A stretch of 36,168 nucleotides of DNA from Candidatus Paralachnospira sangeri (lineage in GTDB: Bacteria > Bacillota > Clostridia > Lachnospirales > Lachnospiraceae): NCBI GenBank assembly GCA_904397815.1, contig CAJFOT010000107.1, forward strand, positions 1 through 36,168. Direction: 5' to 3'. The notes under the pieces are model-generated. The model ran no database searches and had not been told where the DNA came from. It was given only the letters and a program-made list of their open reading frames with translations. Below, piece by piece: positions 27,006 through 33,706 of the stretch. Made by a program: the position numbers and the translations under genes. Within the stretch, counting starts at the first letter, position 1; every line of letters begins with the position of its first letter.

Positions 27006-27377
27006 TTATTTTTCTGCCGCGCTCAGGGTGTACTTCACTACCGGCTGTCCTTTGATCAAATGGGTCTCTACGATTTCCCTTGCCTTATCTGCCGTCATAT
27101 GAACATAGGTTACCTTCTCCTTGCCCGGCTCCAGTACCTCTACAATCGGCTCATAACGGCACAGTCCGATACATCCTGTCTGTACAACCGCCACATTTTT
27201 CAGCCCTTTTTCCGCTACTTCTTCCGCCAGCGCGTTCAGCACCGGTCTGGCTCCGGCAGCAATCCCGCAGGTCGCCATACCAACCACAACTCTGGTCTGG
27301 TTCTCATCTTCGGACCGCAGGTCCACACGGGCTCTCACTTTATTTCGAATTGCGTTTAACTCCTCAAGAGACTTCAT
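27006..27377 (-). CDS. hndB: Thioredoxin-fold [2Fe-2S] ferredoxin subunit (HndB-like)
   Basis: This small 123-residue electron-transfer protein is homologous to HndB of tetrameric NADP-linked hydrogenases. It has the thioredoxin-like ferredoxin pattern with VVVGMATCGIAAGA early and VVQTGCIGLCRYEP later, giving four Cys for a [2Fe-2S] cluster. The first pair is widely spaced from the second, as usual for this fold. The ATG at 27377 follows GGAGGAAG; the in-frame TTG at 27383 is closer to the ribosome site and less likely. It lies between the orphan HATPase and the NuoF-like gene. Its likely role is to link NuoE/NuoF clusters to the catalytic subunit or to modulate the complex. Confidence 0.87.
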   Translation of the reverse strand: MKSLEELNAIRNKVRARVDLRSEDENQTRVVVGMATCGIAAGARPVLNALAEEVAEKGLKNVAVVQTGCIGLCRYEPIVEVLEPGKEKVTYVHMTADKAREIVETHLIKGQPVVKYTLSAAEK

Positions 27378-27395
27378 AGCCAATCTTCCTCCTTT

Positions 27396-27953
27396 TTATA
27401 TCAACGCGCCTCCGTCCGTCTCAGACTTGTTTTCATCCAGATATTCCTTAATATATGCAGAAACTTCCGGGGTATCCAGCGGGATGCCGCCCAGAATTTC
27501 CTTCATATGTCTGGTATCCAGCTCAAAAGAATTCGAACCATAGGAATAACGGTAATAAAAATCTGTCTGCGGATTATAAACGATCAATGTATGAATCGTG
27601 CTGTTTATATCACCCAAAGGCATTCGGTCAATGTGGTTCAGCACAAAAACCGCGGTCACCTCTGTGCCCTCTCCCGGTACAGAATGAATCCGGAAGCTGC
27701 CTCCTGTCGATTCCGCCGCCAGCTTGAAAAAAGGGATTCCAAGACCTACCTTTCTTGTTGTCCTAGTCGTAAAAAAGGGGTCCGTCACCTTAGCCACCTG
27801 TTCCTCTGTCATCCCTTTTCCATCGTCAATAATCTGAATCATCATCTGATTCTTCTGGGGATCAATTGTAACGAGAATTTTAACCAGCGCCGCTTCCGCG
27901 CGTATGGAATTTTCCGCCACGTCCAGCACGTTCAATGAAATTTCCGGCATCAT
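27396..27953 (-). CDS. Orphan GHKL (HATPase_c) protein inside the hydrogenase operon
   Basis: This 185-residue protein consists of a GHKL/histidine-kinase-type ATP-binding domain plus a tail of about 75 residues. The N box is AENSIRAEA, the G1 box DDGKGM, the F box DPFFTTR and the G2 box VGLGIPFFK, all intact. There is no dimerisation/phospho-His domain, no sensor and no membrane segment, so it is not a conventional histidine kinase. The tail (HTLIVYNPQTDFYYRYSYGS onward) resembles nothing I recognise. Two bases separate it from the NuoE-like stop, so it is coupled to hydrogenase synthesis. It may be a serine/histidine kinase or ATP-dependent switch for the hydrogenase; this is inference. Confidence 0.85.
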   Translation of the reverse strand: MMPEISLNVLDVAENSIRAEAALVKILVTIDPQKNQMMIQIIDDGKGMTEEQVAKVTDPFFTTRTTRKVGLGIPFFKLAAESTGGSFRIHSVPGEGTEVTAVFVLNHIDRMPLGDINSTIHTLIVYNPQTDFYYRYSYGSNSFELDTRHMKEILGGIPLDTPEVSAYIKEYLDENKSETDGGALI

Positions 27954-27955
27954 AA

Positions 27956-28450
27956 CTATTCGTACTTATCCAGAATGCCCTGAACATCATCGGGCGTAAG
28001 GCGTCCATATACTTCGTCATTAATCATCATGACGGGGGCGAGACCGCAGGCTCCTACACACCGGCATGCCTCCAGTGAGAACTTTCCATCCAGCGTACAC
28101 TCGCCGCCCTGAATATGTAATGTGTCCTGAATTTTTTCATAGATCTTGCCGGAGCCCTTTACATAGCAGGCAGTTCCCAGACACACAGAAATACGATATT
28201 TTCCTTTCGGCTGCAGCGCGAATTGGGAGTAAAAGGTTGCCACGCCGTAGATTTTTTCCATGGGAATCTGCATTTCATCTGAAATGATTTTCTGCACCTC
28301 AATCGGCAGATATCCGTAGATATCCTGAGCCTGCTGAAGCACTGGCATTAAAGCGCCTTTTTGATCTTTGTGGGCTCTAATCATCTCAAGCAGTCTTTCT
28401 TCCTGCTCTTTTGTCCCTTGAAAGGGGACAGTCTTCTTTGCCAAACTCAT
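27956..28450 (-). CDS. hndA: NuoE-like [2Fe-2S] hydrogenase subunit (HndA/HydC)
   Basis: This 164-residue subunit belongs to the 24-kDa NuoE family. It passes electrons between the flavin subunit and the rest of the hydrogenase. It has a helical N-terminal half (LMPVLQQAQDIYGYLP, IYGVATFYSQF) and a thioredoxin-fold C-terminal half. The [2Fe-2S] ligands lie in SVCLGTACYVKGS and EACRCVGACGLAP (C-x4-C and C-x3-C). The ATG has AGGAGG 10 bases upstream. It is the first gene of the leftward operon, whose promoter diverges from the sensory operon. Confidence 0.94.
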   Translation of the reverse strand: MSLAKKTVPFQGTKEQEERLLEMIRAHKDQKGALMPVLQQAQDIYGYLPIEVQKIISDEMQIPMEKIYGVATFYSQFALQPKGKYRISVCLGTACYVKGSGKIYEKIQDTLHIQGGECTLDGKFSLEACRCVGACGLAPVMMINDEVYGRLTPDDVQGILDKYE

Positions 28451-28503
28451 TTTCCATATACCTCCTGTTTAATGTCGGAACACAAATGACTAACGCATTT
28501 TTA

Positions 28504-28512
28504 AGTATAGCA
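28504..28512 (-). promoter_or_regulatory. Candidate promoter of the leftward hydrogenase operon
   Basis: On the minus strand this reads TGCTATACT, an extended -10, 54 bases upstream of the NuoE-like start. The -35 is weak. Confidence 0.5.
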
Positions 28513-28547
28513 TGTTTCTTTTGATATTTCTAGGCATTTTCAATAAT

Positions 28548-28565
28548 TTGTTTAATATATCACAA
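28548..28565. promoter_or_regulatory. Candidate Rex operator between the divergent hydrogenase operons
   Basis: TTGTTTAATATATCACAA matches the Rex consensus TTGTTAAnnnnTTAACAA at 11 of 14 defined positions, including both outer TTGT/ACAA half-sites. Rex senses the NADH/NAD+ ratio and commonly controls fermentation genes in Clostridia. The site is upstream of both candidate promoters, so its effect on either is uncertain. Confidence 0.45.
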
Positions 28566-28627
28566 TCTTCTTTCGTGAATATGGTAAATTTTATTTCATC
28601 TCCCTCAACACTCAATTATGCAATTTA

Positions 28628-28656
28628 TTGAAAAACTCAAAAAAGGATGTTATACT
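28628..28656 (+). promoter_or_regulatory. Promoter of the sensory hydrogenase operon
   Basis: TTGAAA (28628-28633) and TATACT (28651-28656) are spaced by 17 bp, and GAGAGGAG precedes the first ATG. A single transcript could cover all seven genes to 34865. Confidence 0.65.
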
Positions 28657-28693
28657 GATACCATAAATTTATTTTGAGAGGAGTATTGTTCAC

Positions 28694-29041
28694 ATGACTG
28701 TTAAAGATATCCAGACAGCTCTGAATGCCACCGTAAGCAGCGGCAGCAAATTACTGGATAAAGAAATCACCTCAGCATTTGCTTCAGACATGATGAGTGA
28801 AGTTCTGGCCTTCTCGAAGGGCCAGTCTGTGCTGATTACAGGCCTGTGCAATCCCCAGGTAATCAGAACTGCTGAGATGCTGGACATATCATGTATCGTA
28901 CTGATTCGGGGCAAGGAAGCTGACGAAGAAATGATCCGCATGGCCGAAACCCGAGACCTGATTATTCTTCAGACCAGATATATCATGTTTTCTGCCTGCG
29001 GCATACTTTACAACTTAGGACTAGACGGAGGTACCGTATAA
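28694..29041 (+). CDS. DRTGG-domain protein, first of two
   Basis: This 115-residue single-domain protein is related to the DRTGG domain also found in some phosphotransacetylases and other proteins. The fold is suggested by MTVKDIQTALNATVSSG, GLCNPQVIRTAEMLDISCIVLIRGK and the C-terminal TRYIMFSACGILYNLGLDGG. DRTGG domains may bind a nucleotide or act as regulatory modules; the molecular role here is unknown. It is the first gene of the operon and overlaps the next by one base (TAATG). A second DRTGG protein appears three genes later, so the pair may form part of one signalling complex. Confidence 0.82.
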   Translation: MTVKDIQTALNATVSSGSKLLDKEITSAFASDMMSEVLAFSKGQSVLITGLCNPQVIRTAEMLDISCIVLIRGKEADEEMIRMAETRDLIILQTRYIMFSACGILYNLGLDGGTV

Positions 29042-29481
29042 TGGACGCACAGTCAAACACTCCCGGCGTGGAATTAAAATACGTCGTTTCTCCAAACGAT
29101 TTTACGCGAGCCGGCGAAGCATCCAGCAATGTAAAAAACATATTGAAGCAGATGGGAATTTCTCCTGATGTGATCCGCAAGGTTTCCATCGCCATGTACG
29201 AAGGCGAGATCAACATGGTCATTCATGCCAATGGCGGTGACATTACTGTAACCATCACCCCGGAAAAAATACAAATGGTCCTGCGGGATGACGGGCCGGG
29301 TATTCCTGATGTGGAAAAGGCAATGCAGGCCGGTTATTCCACAGCACCAGAACAGGTAAGATCCCTGGGTTTTGGAGCAGGCATGGGGCTGCCCAATATG
29401 AAAAAATATACAGATGAGATGAAAATCGATACTGTTATCGGCGTCGGAACGACCGTAACAATGTGCGTTTACATCTCTTAG
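29041..29481 (+). CDS. RsbW-like ATP-binding (anti-sigma/serine kinase type) protein
   Basis: This 146-residue stand-alone GHKL ATPase resembles the RsbW/SpoIIAB family of serine kinases. Its N-box region is RKVSIAMYEGEINMVIHAN, the G1 box is RDDGPGI and the G2 box GFGAGMGLPNMKK. There is no sensor domain. In partner-switching systems such kinases phosphorylate a STAS protein and a PP2C/SpoIIE phosphatase reverses it. Such a phosphatase is the last gene of this operon, but no STAS or sigma factor gene is visible, so the target is open. GGAGG precedes the ATG, which overlaps the preceding stop. Confidence 0.85.
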   Translation: MDAQSNTPGVELKYVVSPNDFTRAGEASSNVKNILKQMGISPDVIRKVSIAMYEGEINMVIHANGGDITVTITPEKIQMVLRDDGPGIPDVEKAMQAGYSTAPEQVRSLGFGAGMGLPNMKKYTDEMKIDTVIGVGTTVTMCVYIS

Positions 29482-29556
29482 CGCCGGTCATATCCCTTTA
29501 TCGGCGCTGAAACCAGAGCTGGAGCAACGGCCACGGTTTTAGAAAGGATCATGATT

Positions 29557-30897
29557 ATGGCAAAATTTTATAACTCTGTACGCCTTGACGAATCTCTGTG
29601 CAAAGGCTGTATCAACTGCATCAAGCGCTGTCCTACTCAGGCGATCCGGGTTAGAAATGGCAAGGCTGTCATAAGGAAGGAATTCTGCATTGACTGCGGC
29701 GAGTGCATCCGTATCTGCCAGAATCACGCAAAACTTCCCACATATGATTCTCTGGATATTATGAAGAACTATAAATATACAGTGGCCCTGCCTGCCCCTT
29801 CCCTTTACGGACAGTTTAATAATCTGTATGACGCCAGAGTTGTACTCACCGCTCTGAAGCTGATGGGCTTTGATGATGTATACGAAGTCAGCGGCGCAGC
29901 CGAGCTGGTATCTGAGCTGTCCAGAGAATATGTACGCACGCACGAAGAGCAATGGCCTATTATCAGCAGTGCCTGCCCTACCATTGTGCGCTTAATCCGC
30001 ATTCGTTTTCCAAACCTGATTTCTCATCTTCTTCCGATTCTCCCTCCCGTGGAGATTGCGGCCCGGCTGGCCCGTAAGAAAGCGATTGAGGAAAGCGGTC
30101 TTCCCTCCGAAGATATAGGCATTCTTTTTATTTCGCCCTGCCCGGCCAAAGTTACATATGTGAAAGCCCCTCTGTGCATCGACAAAAGCGAAATCGACGG
30201 CGTGCTGGCCATTAAAGATGTATATCCGCAGCTGCTGACCCCTATGAAACAGGCAGCTCTCGGGCCTGAAAATCTGGCTATATCCGGTAAAATCGGCATC
30301 GGTTGGGGTTCTACCGGAGGTGAAGCCGGCGGCCTTTTGTCCGACAGCTACCTGGCCGCTGACGGTATGGAAAATGTCATTCATGTTCTGGAAGACCTGG
30401 AAGACGAAAAATTTCACGACCTTCAGTTTATCGAACTGAACGCCTGCAACGGCGGCTGCGTAGGCGGCGTGCTGACCGTAGAAAATCCTTATATCGCTCA
30501 GGCGAAGCTGAAACGGCTGCATAAATATGATGTAGTAGCCCGTTCCCACCTGGATACTACGCCGGTGGAGGATCCTGCCTGGGAGAATAAACTGGAATAT
30601 GAACCTGTATTTAATCTGGGCGACAACCTGCTGGACAGCATCATCAAAATCAATCTGGTAGAAGACCTGTGCAAACGCCTTCCCGGTCTGGACTGCGGCT
30701 CCTGCGGTGCACCCACCTGCAAAGCACTGGCCGAGGACATCGCCAGGGGACTGGCCAGCGAAAATGACTGCGTTCAGATCATGCGTGAGTATCTGAAACA
30801 GATCACCAGCCCCTTTTCCATGCTGGACAGAGATTTCCAGAAAGAAAAGGATGCCGAAGCAAAGGAAATGGAGAAGGAGAAAAAAAATGACAATTGA
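29557..30897 (+). CDS. [FeFe] hydrogenase-fold protein, group D-like putative sensor
   Basis: This 446-residue protein has two N-terminal [4Fe-4S] motifs (CKGCINCIKRCP from Cys15; CIDCGECIRIC), an H-cluster domain, and a C-terminal [4Fe-4S] domain (CGSCGAPTCKALAEDI...C). The H-cluster ligands are kept: L1 SSACP (Ala139, Cys140), L2 SPCPAK (Cys195) and L3 NACNGGC (Cys297, Cys301). The L1 position of the proton-relay Cys is Ala, as reported for sensory HydS proteins such as that of Thermotoga maritima. That points to low turnover and a sensing role. I start at the ATG at 29557, with AAAGG 9 bases upstream; the ATG at 29551 is too close. A 75-base gap with a small hairpin (29480-29508) precedes it. 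Confidence 0.87.
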   Translation: MAKFYNSVRLDESLCKGCINCIKRCPTQAIRVRNGKAVIRKEFCIDCGECIRICQNHAKLPTYDSLDIMKNYKYTVALPAPSLYGQFNNLYDARVVLTALKLMGFDDVYEVSGAAELVSELSREYVRTHEEQWPIISSACPTIVRLIRIRFPNLISHLLPILPPVEIAARLARKKAIEESGLPSEDIGILFISPCPAKVTYVKAPLCIDKSEIDGVLAIKDVYPQLLTPMKQAALGPENLAISGKIGIGWGSTGGEAGGLLSDSYLAADGMENVIHVLEDLEDEKFHDLQFIELNACNGGCVGGVLTVENPYIAQAKLKRLHKYDVVARSHLDTTPVEDPAWENKLEYEPVFNLGDNLLDSIIKINLVEDLCKRLPGLDCGSCGAPTCKALAEDIARGLASENDCVQIMREYLKQITSPFSMLDRDFQKEKDAEAKEMEKEKKNDN

Positions 30898-31219
30898 CGC
30901 TTTAATAAAGGAAATACCCTTTACCATACTGTCAGCGGGAGATACCTCCCGTCAGATCACCAAGGTATTCTGTTGTGACCTGTTAAGCATTGCCATGAGT
31001 AAAGCGCCGGCTGACTGCGCCTGGGTGACAGTCATGGGAAACATCAATACACTGGCAGTAGCCTCTCTGGCCGACGCAGCCTGCGTCATTTTAGCAGAAG
31101 GTACGGTGCTGGAAGATGCTGTAGTCGAAAAGGCAAAAATGCAGGGGATTACAGTTCTCTCCACTGAAAAACCGGTGTTTGACACCGCTCTTGCAGTCCA
31201 CCGGCTGCTGGAGAGCTGA
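30887..31219 (+). CDS. DRTGG-domain protein, second of two
   Basis: This 110-residue single-domain protein is related to the first DRTGG protein of the operon. It shows FTILSAGDTSRQITKVFCCD, AWVTVMGNINTLAVASLADA and GITVLSTEKPVFDTALAVHR, the DRTGG-like alternation of strands and helices. The ATG at 30887 has AAGGAG 7 bases upstream. The frame extends to 30851, but that part lies inside the hydrogenase gene and is lysine/arginine-rich. It overlaps the hydrogenase gene by 11 bases and the following PHP gene by one. Ligand and partner are unknown. Confidence 0.82.
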   Translation: MTIDALIKEIPFTILSAGDTSRQITKVFCCDLLSIAMSKAPADCAWVTVMGNINTLAVASLADAACVILAEGTVLEDAVVEKAKMQGITVLSTEKPVFDTALAVHRLLES

Positions 31220-31956
31220 TGGTCAGCCTGACTTACGATCTCCATATCCATTCCTGCCTGTCACCCTGCGGGGATGAGGATATGACACCCGGCAATATCG
31301 CCGGTATGGCCGTAGTAAACGGGCTGGACCTCATCGCCCTGACCGACCATAACTCCTGCAAAAACTGTCCGGCTCTGATGAAAATCGCGGCTGACTACGG
31401 CATTCTGGCTCTGCCCGGCATGGAACTGACCACTCAGGAGGAGGCTCATGTTGTCTGTCTCTTTGCCAGTCTGTCTGACGCTATGGATTTTGATGCCTAT
31501 GTGGAGCAGCAGCTGATGCCGTTTCCCAACAACGAGGAAATTTTCGGCCGGCAGATCATCCGGGATGAGACAGATGAAATCTGCGGGTCTGTGGAAAATC
31601 TGCTGATCAATGCTACTTCCATCGGCTTCGACCAGGTATATGACACAGTCACACGTTTCCACGGCATTATGATCCCGGCCCACCTGGATAAATCCACCAC
31701 CAGTCTGCTGTCCAACCTGGGTTTTATCCCGGACAGCAGCCGGTTTTCCTGCTTTGAACTGAAAAATATGTCCAATCTGCACCGGTTGCGAAAAGAACAT
31801 CCTTATTTAAACCGGTGCAATGTTATCAGCAATTCCGATGCCCATTATCTGGAGGACATCCGTGACCCCGGATACAGTCTTCTGGCTGAGGATCGGACAC
31901 CCCAGGCTGTGCTCGCCGCTCTGGAGGAGGTTACACATATATATGAAAGCAATTGA
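31219..31956 (+). CDS. PHP-domain phosphoesterase
   Basis: This 245-residue stand-alone PHP-family protein probably hydrolyses a phosphoester in a metal-dependent way; the substrate is unknown. The metal-binding motifs are present in order: YDLHIHSCLSPCGDEDM at the N-terminus, LTDHNSCKNCPAL, LPGMELTTQEEAHVVCLF, IPAHLDKS and ISNSDAHYL. The start overlaps the preceding stop in a TGATG junction. It overlaps the PAS hydrogenase gene by 14 bases. A PHP gene among sensory hydrogenase genes suggests processing of a signalling or repair metabolite, or removal of a phosphate from a protein or nucleotide; this is speculation. Confidence 0.86.
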   Translation: MVSLTYDLHIHSCLSPCGDEDMTPGNIAGMAVVNGLDLIALTDHNSCKNCPALMKIAADYGILALPGMELTTQEEAHVVCLFASLSDAMDFDAYVEQQLMPFPNNEEIFGRQIIRDETDEICGSVENLLINATSIGFDQVYDTVTRFHGIMIPAHLDKSTTSLLSNLGFIPDSSRFSCFELKNMSNLHRLRKEHPYLNRCNVISNSDAHYLEDIRDPGYSLLAEDRTPQAVLAALEEVTHIYESN

Positions 31957-33706
31957 TTTTAAACCGGCCAAATGCAGCCACTGCTACCGCTGCGTCCGCA
32001 CCTGCGGTGTCAAGGCCATAACCATTAAAAACCAGCAGGCCCAGATCATGGAAGATTACTGTATCCTCTGCGGCCACTGTCTGAACGAATGTCCTCAGGA
32101 CGCCAAAACTTATATCAGCGATCTGGATAAAGTAAGGGGCTGGATTCAGTCAGGCGCCATTACCGCCGTGTCTCTGGCGCCCTCCTACCGCAGTCTATTC
32201 CATTTCCGGGACCCTGGTCAGGTACTGGATGCTCTGAAGCGTCTGGGTTTCACCCATGTACGTGAAACCGCCGAAGGTGCTGCGCTGGTAACCAACGAGT
32301 ACCGTCAGCTGCTGGAACAGAAAACGATGGCCAATATTATCACTACCTGCTGTCCCAGCGTCAACCTGTTAATCGAAACCTATTACCCGGCTCTGATCCC
32401 TTATCTGGCTCCGGTTGTTTCGCCTATGATCGCCCATGCCCGGCTGCTGAAAAAGGAATACGGCCCTGATATCAAAGTGATCTTCATCGGCCCCTGCATC
32501 TCTAAAAAGGCAGAGGCTTACGAAAACAGCACCGAACATGCAGTGGACGCGGTACTGAACTTTGAGGAGGTGAAGCGGTGGCTGAGGGCGGAGTCCATTC
32601 GGGTGAAGGACTGCGATCCGCTGCCCATGCCCCAGCCGGATCCTCATGTCAACCGGCTGTACCCTGTGGCAGGCGGCATTATCACCTCCGTCAGAGCTTC
32701 CTGTGAACCCGGCCATGAAACCTATCGGAAGTTTTCAGTCGATGGTGTCAGCAACTGTATTGATCTGTGCGAAAACCTGCTGACCGGCGATCTCTCCCGA
32801 TGCTTCATCGAGATGAGCGCCTGCGAGGGCGGCTGTATCCAGGGACCTATGACCGGCAGCGCCAAACTTTCCCGCTTCCGCTCCAAAGTGGATCTGGAAG
32901 AAGACATCGAAGTGGTTCCTGCTGATGACCAGCTGCTCCATTTCTCCGGAATCGATTTTCCTACGGCGAAAATTTTCCGGGATAAGTCTCCCCGCAGAGT
33001 TTATCCTTCTGAGAGCCAAATCCGGGAGATCCTGGCCAAGGTAGGAAAATACACCAAAGAGGACGAACTAAACTGCGGTGCCTGCGGCTATCCCACATGC
33101 CGGGACAAAGCAGTGGCCGTATATCAGAACAAAGCTGAACTGACCATGTGTATTCCCTATATGAATGAAAAAGCCCAGTCACTGGCAAACCTGGTGCTGG
33201 AAACCTCTCCTAACATGACCATTATCGTCGGAGAGGATATGATGATCCAGGAGTTTTCCCACGCCGCGGAAAAACATTTCCACATTACCCGGAAGGAAGC
33301 TCTGGAGACCTATCTCTTCCAGCTGATGGACACCGATGATTTTGAGTGGGTATTTGAGCACAAGCAGCCCCTTCGGAACAAAAAGGTGGAATTCCCCGAA
33401 TATGGATTTACCGCTACCATGAGTCTGGTTTATATTAAGAAGCAAAACGCTGTTCTGGCCATTCTGATTGATATCACGAAGGAAGAAGAACAGGCAATGC
33501 AGGACTATATGATGAAGCTGGAGACTGTGGAGATGGCCCAGAAAGTTATCGACAAGCAAATGATGGTGGCCCAGCAGATCGCCGGTCTTCTGGGGGAAAC
33601 AACTGCGGAAACAAAAGTAACACTGACCAATATCTGCCGTACTCTTCTGGATGAGGATGAGGAAGAGGGCCAGGAAGATGGTGATTCCTATGAACATCAG
33701 CATTGA
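31943..33706 (+). CDS. PAS-containing [FeFe] hydrogenase-fold sensor, group C-like
   Basis: This 587-residue putative H2/redox sensor starts with two [4Fe-4S] motifs (CSHCYRCVRTC; CILCGHCLNEC). The H-cluster domain has L1 TTCCP (Cys136, Cys137), L2 GPCISKK (Cys185) and L3 SACEGGC (Cys294, Cys298), with both L1 cysteines kept. A [4Fe-4S] domain (CGACGYPTCRDKAV) follows. Then comes a PAS domain (ETSPNMTIIVGEDMMIQEFS onward to AILIDIT) and a short helical, acidic tail ending DEDEEEGQEDGDS. The ATG at 31943 overlaps the PHP gene. The SpoIIE phosphatase gene overlaps its end, the classic sensor-to-phosphatase arrangement. The longer frame to 31820 is the PHP gene read out of frame and is not used. 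Confidence 0.9.
   Translation: MKAIDFKPAKCSHCYRCVRTCGVKAITIKNQQAQIMEDYCILCGHCLNECPQDAKTYISDLDKVRGWIQSGAITAVSLAPSYRSLFHFRDPGQVLDALKRLGFTHVRETAEGAALVTNEYRQLLEQKTMANIITTCCPSVNLLIETYYPALIPYLAPVVSPMIAHARLLKKEYGPDIKVIFIGPCISKKAEAYENSTEHAVDAVLNFEEVKRWLRAESIRVKDCDPLPMPQPDPHVNRLYPVAGGIITSVRASCEPGHETYRKFSVDGVSNCIDLCENLLTGDLSRCFIEMSACEGGCIQGPMTGSAKLSRFRSKVDLEEDIEVVPADDQLLHFSGIDFPTAKIFRDKSPRRVYPSESQIREILAKVGKYTKEDELNCGACGYPTCRDKAVAVYQNKAELTMCIPYMNEKAQSLANLVLETSPNMTIIVGEDMMIQEFSHAAEKHFHITRKEALETYLFQLMDTDDFEWVFEHKQPLRNKKVEFPEYGFTATMSLVYIKKQNAVLAILIDITKEEEQAMQDYMMKLETVEMAQKVIDKQMMVAQQIAGLLGETTAETKVTLTNICRTLLDEDEEEGQEDGDSYEHQH

Noticed and set aside
27396-27953. Complete sensor histidine kinase
   Set aside because: Only the ATP-binding domain is present; there is no phospho-His helix, sensor or membrane segment, so I call it an orphan GHKL protein.
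31820-31942. Longer N-terminus for the PAS hydrogenase
   Set aside because: It lies inside the PHP gene in another frame; the ferredoxin domain starts right after the ATG at 31943 with GGAGGAGG upstream.
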